Shown in pieces: positions 6,854 to 14,600 of a stretch of DNA of 59,927 bases. A program made the position numbers and the translations under genes. The number at the start of each line of letters is the position of its first letter. Positions within the stretch are counted from its first letter, which is position 1. The DNA is taken from the IMG/VR virus record IMGVR_UViG_3300044535_002945, positions 1-59,927 of that record; one strand, given 5' to 3'. The stretch is from a virus. The notes under the pieces were generated by a model. It ran no database searches, was not told the origin of the DNA, and saw only the letters and a program-made list of their open reading frames with translations.

Positions 6854-8227
6854 TCAACAATTACTCATGAATCTACCATTAGCTATTGTATCTTTTATAA
6901 AATTTAATGTACATTGTTGAGCGTCTTTTATTTTAAGACATTGTAAACCTGCAGAGGTTGCGCTCTTATAACCTTCGTCGCTATCTTCAATGGCTATAGT
7001 TGTATTAATATCTAATCCAAATTTTAATATAGCTCTTACATAAGGCTCAGCATTTGGCTTATGCATTTTACAATCATCAGCGCAGATTATCTGATGCTTA
7101 AGCAAACTATAAAAGCCTAACTTTCGTAGAAGTTTATAACTACTAAACCTACTTGAATTAGTAACAACATAGTAGTTTATCTTTTGTTGTTCTAGATAGC
7201 TGAATACTTTAGCTAATTCTTCCTCAGTAGTAAAGGTATGCCTGCAAAGGAGTTCCTCGTAAATAGCTCTCTTGCGCTCAACTATTTCTTTCTTTAAGTC
7301 TAATATACATTTGCTCTTGTTGAATTTATTTGCTAAAGCATCTACTTTTTCTTCTGTAGTTAAATTAAAGGGAACATAATCCACAAACTCTTCACAATAC
7401 CCAAACTCCCCTACAGCCTGTTTAAATGCTCTTGTATGAAGTTCTTCTGTATCAGCAATAACACCATCTAAATCAAACAAGACTGTTGTTATTTTTGGTT
7501 TCTCTAAATAGTTATCTAAATCAGCTGGAGTACCTATTAGATAGCACTCGTCTTTTGTAATAGGTATGTTAATAATTTTATCTAGAAAGTTGTAAGTAGG
7601 AGCAATGTAGTATTCATTGTTAAACTTTAGCTTTTGTTCAACCATCTTTTCTGCAGATGAAATAAAATCCCCCGTTTTCCTCCAGTAATGAAAACCAATT
7701 AAGGCATTATCTGATACTGGTTGTTTTTCAGTAAAATTATAACAAAGACAATTTTCACTAACCTCACAAAAACTGTTCTTAGGGTTAGTATCCTTCCATG
7801 TAATTACTGCCCCGTTTAAGTTAGAGTTTACAATGTTATAAATTGTATCAATTGTTCTCTGTGAGAAATTAAAAACCTGGTCACAATTAAAGATGAACAA
7901 CGGTAAGTCTTTGTTCATGACATATTTAGCATATAAACAAGTGCATGCAGACCCTTCTGTTAGCTCGTTAACGTAAACAATAGTAGCTTCTGGATCTATA
8001 CTAAGAAGTTCTTTCTTGAGAGCATCATTGTGTTCTTGCTCTTTATAGCGACGCGCGACAAATATGTAATTACAGTCGATACCCTTGAGCTTTAATGTAT
8101 CAACAGAGGTTCTTATCATTGTCTTTTCAAAGACTTTAATAAGAGGTTTAGGTACAGAATATCCAGCCTGGTGAAATCTGCTACCAGCTCCTGCCATTGG
8201 AATTAATACATTAACTAGCTTTCTCAC
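6854..8227 (-). CDS. Fusion: sugar/alcohol-phosphate nucleotidyltransferase + HAD phosphatase
   Basis: A 457-residue two-domain enzyme. Residues 5-240 are an NTP-transferase: VLIPMAGAGSRF (8-18) is the nucleotide loop, VPKPLI (25-30) the conserved Lys region, and NCDQ (114-117) the metal-binding Asp. Residues 248-450 are a HAD hydrolase: FDLDGVIAD with nucleophile Asp252, then TNSS, KPNAEPY and IEDSDEG, with a helical cap like beta-phosphoglucomutase or phosphoglycolate phosphatase. Pairing nucleotidyl transfer with phosphatase or mutase activity in one chain suggests sequential steps that make an NDP-activated sugar or alcohol. It is the first gene of the glycan cluster; no strong promoter is visible immediately upstream. 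Substrate unknown. Confidence 0.82.
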   Translation of the reverse strand: MRKLVNVLIPMAGAGSRFHQAGYSVPKPLIKVFEKTMIRTSVDTLKLKGIDCNYIFVARRYKEQEHNDALKKELLSIDPEATIVYVNELTEGSACTCLYAKYVMNKDLPLFIFNCDQVFNFSQRTIDTIYNIVNSNLNGAVITWKDTNPKNSFCEVSENCLCYNFTEKQPVSDNALIGFHYWRKTGDFISSAEKMVEQKLKFNNEYYIAPTYNFLDKIINIPITKDECYLIGTPADLDNYLEKPKITTVLFDLDGVIADTEELHTRAFKQAVGEFGYCEEFVDYVPFNLTTEEKVDALANKFNKSKCILDLKKEIVERKRAIYEELLCRHTFTTEEELAKVFSYLEQQKINYYVVTNSSRFSSYKLLRKLGFYSLLKHQIICADDCKMHKPNAEPYVRAILKFGLDINTTIAIEDSDEGYKSATSAGLQCLKIKDAQQCTLNFIKDTIANGRFMSNC

Positions 8228-8262
8228 ATAGAGATTTATAGAAAGCTCGTTATTTTCAACTA

Positions 8263-8292
8263 CAAAAAACCCGCTAATTTCTTAGCGGGTTA
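8263..8292 (-). terminator. Rho-independent terminator
   Basis: On the minus strand AACCCGCTAA and TTAGCGGGTT (8268-8291) pair around a short loop and are followed by a T run (A run on plus at 8263-8268). It separates the 8296-9xxx genes from the glycan cluster. Confidence 0.88.
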
Positions 8293-8295
8293 ATT

Positions 8296-8877
8296 TTATT
8301 CTCCTTTGTTTGTATAACCTACTGTGTTTTTTAATTTATCTTTTATTTCTTTTAGTCTTTTAGCTAAACGGTTTTTATAATCATGTCCTCTATTTTCATC
8401 GCTCATGCTTGCTAGGTTCTTCTTTATTTCATCATGTTCTGCTTTTAGCTTAGCTTTTTCATCACTTGACTCATTTACTGATTTACCTAACGCAAAGGCC
8501 TCTAGCATTGCTTTAATAATCTTTGGTGTAACTAGATCTGATAAACCGTTCTTTTGTAGAATTGCTCTGAAGTTTTCTTTTAGTACTTTCTGATCAGCAT
8601 TTAAATTAACGTTTTCTTTTACTGCTTTCTTTTTCTTCTTACCGAAAAACTTAGCCTGCTTTGCGCTCATTCCTTTCTTTCCACCCTTCTTCTTTCCAGC
8701 GTGATCGTCCTTTCCAGGGTGCTTATCTGCCCAATCAGGCACACCGTCTTTATCTGCATCAGGTTTCTTGCTCTTAGCTTCTTCGATTACTTGTTGACTA
8801 TCTTGTTTATTTTCTACAATTGGAGTCTTTGACTTAACATAGGCTTCAAAGATACTATTGTTAATATTGCTGTTCAT
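8296..8877 (-). CDS. Lys-rich protein with calcium-binding-type DxDxDG motif
   Basis: 193 residues from the ATG at 8875-8877, which is set by a late-promoter box 5 bases upstream. The N-terminus MNSNINNSIFEAYVKS looks like a short amphipathic virion-targeting segment. DADKDGVPDWADKHPGKDD matches a thrombospondin-type-3/dockerin-like Asp-rich calcium loop. A Lys/Gly tract with KKKKKAVKEN follows, then a helical C-terminus. Similar Asp-loop plus Lys-rich segments are known in prohead core and internal proteins of T4-like phages, so a virion-internal role is plausible. There is no sequence-specific family match from reading alone. Confidence 0.6.
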   Translation of the reverse strand: MNSNINNSIFEAYVKSKTPIVENKQDSQQVIEEAKSKKPDADKDGVPDWADKHPGKDDHAGKKKGGKKGMSAKQAKFFGKKKKKAVKENVNLNADQKVLKENFRAILQKNGLSDLVTPKIIKAMLEAFALGKSVNESSDEKAKLKAEHDEIKKNLASMSDENRGHDYKNRLAKRLKEIKDKLKNTVGYTNKGE

Positions 8878-8881
8878 ACAA

Positions 8882-9094
8882 TTATTTATTGCTCTTCTTA
8901 GCCTTTTTAGGCTTTTCAGTAACAATATTGCTAGCTTCTAGCTCGTTAGCTCTCTTACGAGCAGTATTAATCCAACGCCTCTTTGTATCTATTGTAGCTT
9001 CCTTGTAAATCTCACACTTCTGTAAGAGTGAATCTATTTCAGAAATGCTTGCAGCTTTTGCTAGTTGCTCTCTTAAACCATGTATAGTTTTCAT
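8882..9094 (-). CDS. Small helical protein, 70 aa
   Basis: MKTIHGLREQLAKAASISEI opens a helical, basic protein ending in KPKKAKKSNK. The stop lies between the ATG of the next gene and its late box, so the two genes nearly touch. It contains no recognised motif. The Lys-rich tail suggests nucleic-acid or capsid contact, but this is only an inference. Confidence 0.55.
   Translation of the reverse strand: MKTIHGLREQLAKAASISEIDSLLQKCEIYKEATIDTKRRWINTARKRANELEASNIVTEKPKKAKKSNK
8883..8890 (-). promoter_or_regulatory. Late promoter box AATAAATA
   Basis: AATAAATA on the minus strand, 5 bases before the ATG at 8877; the spacing puts the predicted start of transcription on the start codon. Confidence 0.6.
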
Positions 9095-9118
9095 AAACTT
9101 ATTTAAGAAAAAGTTTTT

Positions 9119-9316
9119 TTAATCCAATCGACTCTCAAGATCTTTCAATACATCTTTGATAACTTTCATTAAGGTTGGGACTGTGTTATCATTGACGTTT
9201 AAAAAATAAGTAGCGTTATCCGTATCCTTTGATTTCTGAATACAGATAACGAGATACTCAATTTTTTCTTCGCCAAGCTTTTCAGTTAACTCGAATGCAT
9301 GGTCCAGTGTAGGCAT
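9119..9316 (-). CDS. Small hypothetical protein, 65 aa
   Basis: MPTLDHAFELTEKLGEEKIE with a beta segment (YLVICIQKS) and a helical end (LMKVIKDVLKDLESRLD). It lies 3 bases after the preceding gene in a run of five small minus-strand ORFs. Not recognised. Confidence 0.5.
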   Translation of the reverse strand: MPTLDHAFELTEKLGEEKIEYLVICIQKSKDTDNATYFLNVNDNTVPTLMKVIKDVLKDLESRLD

Positions 9317-9319
9317 ACA

Positions 9320-9523
9320 TTAGTTACCATTTGTATAGGAAACTTCAAATGCAGTACCATTGAGATTAGATTGTTGCGTACTAAGCAAACTGTAAGTATT
9401 GCAGCAACTATTAATCTCTTTTGCAAAGTCGTTTAAATTTACTGGTCGTTCAAAGGTAGTACCATACTTGAAAAGTATTTCTTGAACCTTTTCGGCATTA
9501 ACAAATGTTTGGGTAATCATCAT
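9320..9523 (-). CDS. Small hypothetical protein, 67 aa
   Basis: Start placed at the ATG-ATG pair overlapping the upstream gene's end (9518-9523) rather than at an earlier ATG inside that gene. The product (MMITQTFVNAEKVQEILF...) is mixed alpha/beta with two adjacent Cys (NSCCNTY). No family recognised. Confidence 0.5.
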   Translation of the reverse strand: MMITQTFVNAEKVQEILFKYGTTFERPVNLNDFAKEINSCCNTYSLLSTQQSNLNGTAFEVSYTNGN

Positions 9524-9524
9524 A

Positions 9525-9767
9525 TTACTTTTTAATATAGTCGAATTCTCCCAACTGGTCAAGGTCTTTGTTCAGTTGCTCATAATTACAGTCTTGTGTC
9601 ATATAGCTTGGCCATACTTCTTTAAAATACATAATGTAAGTCTTTTTATCACCGTGAGGCTTAATTTTTACCTCATCAGTATTTTCATTAAAGTCAATTA
9701 TATCAACAGTTTGCCCATAATTTAAGGTTGGGTGTTTGCGGGTAATTATAGTTGCGTATTCTTTCAT
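9525..9767 (-). CDS. Small hypothetical protein, 80 aa
   Basis: MKEYATIITRKHPTLNYGQT then beta strands (VDIIDFNENTDEVKIKPHGD) that look like a small SH3-like barrel. The ATG overlaps the stop of the upstream gene by one base. Function unknown. Confidence 0.5.
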   Translation of the reverse strand: MKEYATIITRKHPTLNYGQTVDIIDFNENTDEVKIKPHGDKKTYIMYFKEVWPSYMTQDCNYEQLNKDLDQLGEFDYIKK

Positions 9768-9961
9768 TATTCTCCTTTTTTAAAGCTTTCCTTTACATCT
9801 TGTAAGAGGTTTTTTATTTCATCAAGACTTCGAGTCCTATCTTTATATAAAATTTCAGTCTTAACTCGCTCTTCTTCAATGCGTTCAAGAAGATTATTAA
9901 TCTTCTGCATTGTTACAACAGGTTTAGTTCTTTCAAATTCGTTTATGTTCATATCAAACAT
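9767..9961 (-). CDS. Small coiled-coil protein, 64 aa
   Basis: Two helices with heptad-like spacing (MQKINNLLERIEEERVKTEI and LDEIKNLLQDVKESFKKGE). It overlaps the upstream gene (9954) by 8 bases and the next by one base. Probably an oligomeric accessory factor; not recognised. Confidence 0.5.
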   Translation of the reverse strand: MFDMNINEFERTKPVVTMQKINNLLERIEEERVKTEILYKDRTRSLDEIKNLLQDVKESFKKGE

Positions 9962-10421
9962 TGGTTGTCAAGTCTTTTACTTTTACATAATAAGCTTGTC
10001 CATCACCAAATTCAATGGTGCGTTTAATCTTTTCAAAATTATAATAGTCGATACTCCCCTGATATTGAAACTCATTATCTCCTGTTTCAACTACAAGAGC
10101 ATACTTTTTTACCTTGCCACGATAACGATTGTGCTGCTTAACAGAAACTTTGAGCCATGGATCATTAGTAGAAGAGAGACCTTTAGAGACAGTCTTAACA
10201 TTAACACCATCGAAATCAGTACCACCATCACCTTTCTTACCCTCATAAATAGCAAAGTTAGTTTCAAGATTAAAAATCTTGGCATAGGCTAGTTCCCCTT
10301 TGATGCCAAGAGTAAAATGCTTGAGAAAAGTAGGACCATAGGTTCCTTTTTTAGCTTCCGCAACCTGCTTCGCAAAGGTCTCGCACTGCGTCACTTCCTC
10401 TGGAGTTAATTTTACTGTCAT
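9954..10421 (-). CDS. PD-(D/E)XK nuclease-like protein
   Basis: A 155-residue protein. Glu in KGELAYAKIF (helix 1), GDGGTDFDGVNVKTVS (Asp followed two strands later by VKT) and a downstream helix give the E...D-Xn-(V)K pattern of the restriction-endonuclease-like fold. The ATG lies 71 bases inside the upstream metallophosphoesterase gene; the protein has no later start that keeps the Glu helix. It belongs to a block with a ligase-like and a nucleotidyltransferase-like gene, so DNA or RNA end processing is likely. Catalysis is inferred from motifs only. Confidence 0.55.
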   Translation of the reverse strand: MTVKLTPEEVTQCETFAKQVAEAKKGTYGPTFLKHFTLGIKGELAYAKIFNLETNFAIYEGKKGDGGTDFDGVNVKTVSKGLSSTNDPWLKVSVKQHNRYRGKVKKYALVVETGDNEFQYQGSIDYYNFEKIKRTIEFGDGQAYYVKVKDLTTNV

Positions 10422-10917
10422 AATGCCTTTCTATAATTTCTGATAGTCTAATTGGGGTATAGTTAATATTCTCAACTGAGCAGTTGAAGCTACCCTCTAG
10501 TTTTATTGTATTCTGATGTATGTGTCCATGCAAGTGAAAATCTCCAAAAGGTTGGAATCTGTAGTCAGGAATATGTGTGCAGTGAATTCTTATGCCACAC
10601 CAGCTAAAAGTAACAGCATCAAGCATCTGAACACATTTAATGCCTGAATCGTGATTGCCACGAATAAAAAGTTTCTTACCGTTTAATCTAGCCAGAATTT
10701 CTTTAGTTCTTTGATCTTTTTGCTGACCTGCTCCAGCAGTAATATCTCCTAAGTGTAAAATAACATCGTCCTTATTGACAGTTTTGTTCCAATTGTCAAT
10801 AAGGACTTCGTTCATGAGGTCTGCATTTTCGAAAGGTCGGTTGCAGTACTTGATAATGTTATTGTGGCAAAAATGAGTATCTGAAATTACAAAAAGTTTA
10901 TTACTGTTTAATTCCAT
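10351..10917 (-). CDS. Calcineurin-like metallophosphoesterase
   Basis: 188 residues from MELNSNKLFVISDTHFCHNN. The phosphoesterase motifs appear in order: SDTHF (Asp, His), LHLGDIT (Asp), IRGNHDSG (Asn, His), HCTHI and LHGHIH. This family hydrolyses phosphodiesters or phosphomonoesters with two metals; phage members are often annotated as phosphatases or nucleases. The start ATG overlaps the ligase-like gene by 17 bases, and the 3' end overlaps the PD-(D/E)XK gene by 71 bases. Together with those genes it could process 2',3'-cyclic or 3'-phosphate ends before joining, an inference from context. Confidence 0.85.
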   Translation of the reverse strand: MELNSNKLFVISDTHFCHNNIIKYCNRPFENADLMNEVLIDNWNKTVNKDDVILHLGDITAGAGQQKDQRTKEILARLNGKKLFIRGNHDSGIKCVQMLDAVTFSWCGIRIHCTHIPDYRFQPFGDFHLHGHIHQNTIKLEGSFNCSVENINYTPIRLSEIIERHYDSKINSRGSDAVRDLCEAGCGS

Positions 10918-11884
10918 AATTAAGGTTGCTCTGTTTCTTAGCTTCCTTAAAGGCATCTGACACAACTTTAAACATTAGACCATTTGCAAGTTTAAAAACG
11001 ACCCCCTCAATGTCACCAAGCTTTCCCTTGATTATACTGCTGGCGATTTTATTTGCAAGTACTTTCTGAAACTCAATAATCTTAGACTTTACAGCATTCT
11101 TAATTTCCATATCAGACTTCTTTCTTGATTTGGAACCTAAAATGTCGTTGATTTTAACCTTGTATTGATTTTCAATATTACCAATGAACTTCTTGACCTG
11201 TTGTATTTCTTTTGAAACGTCAATATCGGAAACATCTTCAATATCAGGCGTTTCAAATTTAATATCAGCAGTAGAACAAGCCTTCAACCCCTCAAACAAA
11301 GACTGCTTCTTATTTTCTTCCATCTCTTTATTATTACCATCAGTTGCATTAAAGAGAATAAATGTAGCCCAAGAACCTAACTTTGCCTTTTTGTATCTTG
11401 TAGCAATAAAAATAACATAATCATCTCCTTCTTCTTTCTTATTAGGCAAATAAAGAGCCTCAGCAACAACTTTAATACCAGAAGGTTCCCAATACTTTCT
11501 TAAGACGTTCTGTAGCTTTTGGTTTTGTTGCAAAGTAATAAAGATGTCTTCATACCCTTCAGCGATTGGGTTAGAAGAACCAAACTTCTTAATAGCAAAA
11601 TTACGAAAGGTACCAGCATCAAACACTGGCCCGGATCTAGAAGATTCGATGAAGAATTTCTTGTCTTGATCAAGACCGAACCTAATTCCAAAACCATCAA
11701 ACTTCTCAGTGATGTTAATCTTCTGAGGGGTAATAACACTGTTGTAGTTTTGCTCAATAAAGTTAAGCAAGTCTAAAAATACATGCTCGTCAACAATGTT
11801 AGATGTATCTCCACCAAGATGAGGGATGCTCTTTCTAGTAGTAGAAGCTATTGTTTCTTTAATAAATTTTGAAAACGGTTTCAT
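10901..11884 (-). CDS. ATP-dependent ligase-like nucleotidyltransferase
   Basis: A 327-residue protein with ligase-type motifs: EKFDGFGIRFG with candidate AMP-accepting Lys61 (motif I, KxDG), FFIESSRSG (motif Ia/II region), VVAEALYLPN with Glu142 (motif III), EGVVFKL with Glu293 (motif IV) and MFKVV with Lys306 (motif V). It is smaller than cellular DNA ligases and lacks a visible OB-fold tail, as in phage RNA or DNA ligase-like enzymes. The N-terminal segment MKPFSKFIKETIAS is like a virion-targeting tail. It lies one base after the nucleotidyltransferase-fold gene. Repair of RNA or DNA breaks is the likely role; nucleic-acid specificity is not visible. Confidence 0.75.
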   Translation of the reverse strand: MKPFSKFIKETIASTTRKSIPHLGGDTSNIVDEHVFLDLLNFIEQNYNSVITPQKINITEKFDGFGIRFGLDQDKKFFIESSRSGPVFDAGTFRNFAIKKFGSSNPIAEGYEDIFITLQQNQKLQNVLRKYWEPSGIKVVAEALYLPNKKEEGDDYVIFIATRYKKAKLGSWATFILFNATDGNNKEMEENKKQSLFEGLKACSTADIKFETPDIEDVSDIDVSKEIQQVKKFIGNIENQYKVKINDILGSKSRKKSDMEIKNAVKSKIIEFQKVLANKIASSIIKGKLGDIEGVVFKLANGLMFKVVSDAFKEAKKQSNLNYGIKQ

Positions 11885-11885
11885 G

Positions 11886-13277
11886 TTAGTGAGAAGTATA
11901 GTAGGAGTTAATTAAGTTATCAAACTGATCTTTTGTGAAAGCGCTTGTAACTTCAGGAAAAATTTGTTGGTAAAGATTAACAGGTGATTGTTTGGTTTCG
12001 AAATCTTTTATCATGATTTGAGGTTTAGGGTTCTTTACGTCTCTCTTGTAAAGCAATTGAGCTGCTGAACCATAAATCTTTTCAACAAAGTTCTTATAAA
12101 CCATTGATGGAAAATCTTTGTTTTTGTTGCTAAGGTTGTTTTTGTACTTAGACATTAGATTCAAAAGACCAGTATAAGAATTAAAACCTTCTCTATCTGT
12201 ATCATCAGGATCAACACCGAAAATTAATCTAAACAGAATATCTAAATCTTGTCTGTATTTTAACGATTCAACGTTAATAGGTATTTGAGTATTGTTATCT
12301 AACTCATTAGTTCCTATTAGATCTTTAAATAAATCTGATTTTTGATCTATTGTAACAAAACCGGTGCGTTTAAGTTCGTTTCTTTCTTCTGGTTTAGAAA
12401 TGTCGAAATATACCTGCTTACCAGCGTTGTTCTTGAGTATAACATCTCCCTCTGGTTTAGTCAAGCCAGGAACGTACCTATCTCTAAAACCTCTATCGAC
12501 TGAGAATGAATAAACTGTAAGCTTGGTTCCTTTTCTTGTGGAAGTTTTTCCTTTGGAGGTATAAAGCTTAATATCAGCAACAATCTCATTTGAAACATCT
12601 AAAAGACTTTGCAACAAAAACTTATGAAACACTCCTTTGATAGAGTTTTGAATATCGTTAAAGTCAGCGCTATGAGCAAATTGGCTGAATCTAGTTGGTA
12701 AACCTCTTTCGAATTCAACAGGCTCAAAATCAATTTGAATATATGTAGGAGCATTTTCTTTCTCAGTACCTGTTTTCATATCAACACCAAAGTTGTAGGA
12801 AAATAAAGTATTCATTTGAATAGCTCCTGTACCACCTTCACCAATAAAAGTGAACTCACCAATTCTCTTTGGAGCTGTTTCGTTACTTAAGTTTGTTTCT
12901 TTATCCCCATAGAAAAGATCACGCAATTTAGCTGCACAATCTTCGCCAAATTGAACGTCAATATCTCCAACAGTCTTTTTATACTCGCGAAATAGATCAA
13001 ACTTGCCTTGTTTTACATATTCAAAGAATATTTTAGCAGAACCAGCGTAGATTTTATTTGTCTTTAACAATGTTTCAAGCTGTGCCCAGAGAGGCTCATT
13101 GTATACAGATTTGTAAATTTTGTTAATATCTCTTAAAAGATTCTCAAAATCATTAACAAACTTAGTAGCGCTCTTTTGATTAAGAAATTGAAGCTTAATT
13201 TCATCTGCAAAATACTTGTTATCAATACTCAAATTACCACCTTCTATTAAACAGTAAAAGTTATCAAACTTGATCAT
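11886..13277 (-). CDS. Nucleotidyltransferase-fold (Pol-beta-like) protein
   Basis: A 463-residue protein. YAGS at residues 77-80 and VGDIDVQF (103-110, Asp105 and Asp107) match the GS...DxD signature of Pol-beta-type nucleotidyltransferases, and YIQIDFEPVEF (Asp183) provides the third acidic strand. QFAHSADF and GVFHKFLLQS follow, a layout I associate with large phage nucleotidyltransferase-like proteins. The ~250-residue C-terminal part is uncharacterised. It is the first gene of the block containing the ligase, phosphoesterase and nuclease, starts from a divergent late promoter pair, and ends one base before the ligase gene. Whether it adds nucleotides or is a regulator is unknown. Confidence 0.6.
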   Translation of the reverse strand: MIKFDNFYCLIEGGNLSIDNKYFADEIKLQFLNQKSATKFVNDFENLLRDINKIYKSVYNEPLWAQLETLLKTNKIYAGSAKIFFEYVKQGKFDLFREYKKTVGDIDVQFGEDCAAKLRDLFYGDKETNLSNETAPKRIGEFTFIGEGGTGAIQMNTLFSYNFGVDMKTGTEKENAPTYIQIDFEPVEFERGLPTRFSQFAHSADFNDIQNSIKGVFHKFLLQSLLDVSNEIVADIKLYTSKGKTSTRKGTKLTVYSFSVDRGFRDRYVPGLTKPEGDVILKNNAGKQVYFDISKPEERNELKRTGFVTIDQKSDLFKDLIGTNELDNNTQIPINVESLKYRQDLDILFRLIFGVDPDDTDREGFNSYTGLLNLMSKYKNNLSNKNKDFPSMVYKNFVEKIYGSAAQLLYKRDVKNPKPQIMIKDFETKQSPVNLYQQIFPEVTSAFTKDQFDNLINSYYTSH

Positions 13278-13282
13278 GCAAT

Positions 13283-13306
13283 TATTTATTCTATCGATAA
13301 TAAATA
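13283..13306. promoter_or_regulatory. Divergent pair of late promoter boxes
   Basis: AATAAATA on the minus strand at 13283-13290 and AATAAATA on the plus strand at 13299-13306, each exactly 5 bases from the start codon of the gene it faces (13277 and 13312). The two transcripts therefore share a 34-base intergenic region. Confidence 0.65.
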
Positions 13307-13311
13307 ATAGT

Positions 13312-13689
13312 ATGAACTTTGATAAGCTTGTTAAAGAATGTGGTGTTGGTATGACAGGTATTTCAACCGGACCGGCTCAAATGCCTCCAGGGCCTGTTGC
13401 TCAACCTCAAAATGATGATTACCAGGCAGAGGCTGAAAATATGATTAACTCTCAGCTACATAGCTTATCTACTAATACTGAGAGATTAAAGAGTTTAGTA
13501 GCTAACTTTGATGAACTCGAACCATGGGTTCAGTCTAAAATAACTCTTGCAGAAGACTATATCTCTACTATTACTCATTATCTTGAATATGAAGCTGGAA
13601 AACATCAAGAAATGGGTCAAATGGCCCCTCCAACACCAGTAGTTGCTGTTGTTAAACCAAGATTAGGTACAATGATGGCTAGATTCTAA
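13312..13689 (+). CDS. Putative virion-associated protein with Pro/Gln linker
   Basis: 125 residues from the ATG at 13312, chosen because the late box is 5 bases upstream. MNFDKLVKECG opens with a short amphipathic segment that resembles the start of the protein at 20287 (MTFDQLCKSLLEE). A Pro/Gly/Gln linker (TGPAQMPPGPVAQPQ), a helical region (residues ~40-100) and a Pro-rich tail follow. The pattern fits a minor capsid or internal protein with a targeting N-terminus. Family not recognised. Confidence 0.55.
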   Translation: MNFDKLVKECGVGMTGISTGPAQMPPGPVAQPQNDDYQAEAENMINSQLHSLSTNTERLKSLVANFDELEPWVQSKITLAEDYISTITHYLEYEAGKHQEMGQMAPPTPVVAVVKPRLGTMMARF

Positions 13690-13694
13690 GTTTT

Positions 13695-13886
13695 ATGCCA
13701 TACAAAACGAAAAAGGTAGGAAACAAAAATTGCGTTTACAAAAAGAACTCTGGTAAGAAAGTTGGTTGTACCACCGGTACAAAAGAGGCTAAACGCAAGT
13801 ATCTAGCAGCATTGGCAATTAATGCTGAATCAGTCCAAACTGGTTCCTTTGATGCAACTATCTTGAGCGTCTTGGAAGGCTTTTAA
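13695..13886 (+). CDS. Small basic protein, 63 aa
   Basis: MPYKTKKVGNKNCVYKKNSG is the start of a small Lys-rich family often seen in large phage genomes. It has two Cys (NKNCVYK, VGCTTG) and a helical end. It follows the 13312 gene by 5 bases and its 3' end overlaps the convergent nuclease gene by 57 bases. A role in nucleic-acid or capsid binding is only inferred. Confidence 0.65.
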   Translation: MPYKTKKVGNKNCVYKKNSGKKVGCTTGTKEAKRKYLAALAINAESVQTGSFDATILSVLEGF

Positions 13887-14540
13887 ATTGTAATACTCAT
13901 CAACTCGTTCCCACCATTGTTTCTTATAATATGAATATACAGTTTCAGATATGTAAAATTCTTGGTAGTCTAGGAATTGACTGCACATTACTATTACGCC
14001 AGATTGTATTTCTGTACCAAATAGCTTGTTATGAGCCTCTGCGTAACTTACTAATTGCAATTTATAGTCTTCAATCCATTCCTCTTTTTTGGGCTTATTT
14101 GTCTGTTTAAAATCAACGATTGCTGGTTTACCGTCCCAAACCCCAGCAATATCAGTAGTTCCAGCATATTGACCAGGATAATACAAATTAATCTCAGAGC
14201 CCCAAATTTCTTTTAAGTGGGGCTTTATTTTTTCAAGCACCAACAAGGCCATTGAAGTATGAATTTCATTAGCATCTTCTACGACTTCTTTACCTTCTGT
14301 GATATAATCCTCAATGTGCTTGTGCATTTTTGATCCACGAGCGGCTGCCTGATTCTTAATATCTTCCGCATTATCTTTACCAATTCGAGCAGCCCATTCG
14401 TCAAGAGCCGTCATATCCTTTGTTTTAGATAAAATAGTAGTTACTGACGGTAAAATATATTCCTTACAGATATAATGACGAGAACCGTTAACAGTCTTTC
14501 GTTTGTATGGTTCGTAATGAAACTTTGGCGTAATCTTCAC
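13830..14540 (-). CDS. PD-(D/E)XK exonuclease, RecB/Cas4-like
   Basis: 236 residues from a GTG start fixed by a strong promoter. It reads like the PD-(D/E)XK exonucleases of large phages: LPSVTTILSKT and AARGSKMHKHIEDYI in the N-terminal helical part, AGTTDIAGVWDG with the metal-binding Asp, AIVDFKQTNK with Asp-x-Lys, then YKLQLVSYAEA with the conserved Gln and Tyr. These are the RecB-type motifs II, III and QxxxY. It probably degrades or processes DNA ends in recombination or host DNA breakdown. The sigma70-like promoter suggests early expression. Confidence 0.85.
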   Translation of the reverse strand: MKITPKFHYEPYKRKTVNGSRHYICKEYILPSVTTILSKTKDMTALDEWAARIGKDNAEDIKNQAAARGSKMHKHIEDYITEGKEVVEDANEIHTSMALLVLEKIKPHLKEIWGSEINLYYPGQYAGTTDIAGVWDGKPAIVDFKQTNKPKKEEWIEDYKLQLVSYAEAHNKLFGTEIQSGVIVMCSQFLDYQEFYISETVYSYYKKQWWERVDEYYNLKAFQDAQDSCIKGTSLD

Positions 14541-14547
14541 TAAGAAA

Positions 14548-14576
14548 ATTATAACGTACCAATTCTAAATAATCAA
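14548..14576 (-). promoter_or_regulatory. Sigma70-like promoter, leaderless start
   Basis: TTGATT (14571-14576), 17-base spacer, TATAAT (14548-14553), then 7 bases to the GTG at 14538-14540. Predicts a leaderless early transcript for the exonuclease. Confidence 0.75.
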
Positions 14577-14587
14577 CAGGAACATTT

Positions 14588-14595
14588 AATAAATA
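14588..14595 (+). promoter_or_regulatory. Late promoter box AATAAATA
   Basis: AATAAATA followed by 5 bases and the ATG at 14601. It drives the membrane/lysis-type cassette. Confidence 0.65.
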
Positions 14596-14600
14596 ATAAT

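Noticed and set aside
9732-10292. Plus-strand frame of 186 codons
   Set aside because: It is antisense to three overlapping minus-strand genes and encodes a hydrophobic random sequence with no family signature.
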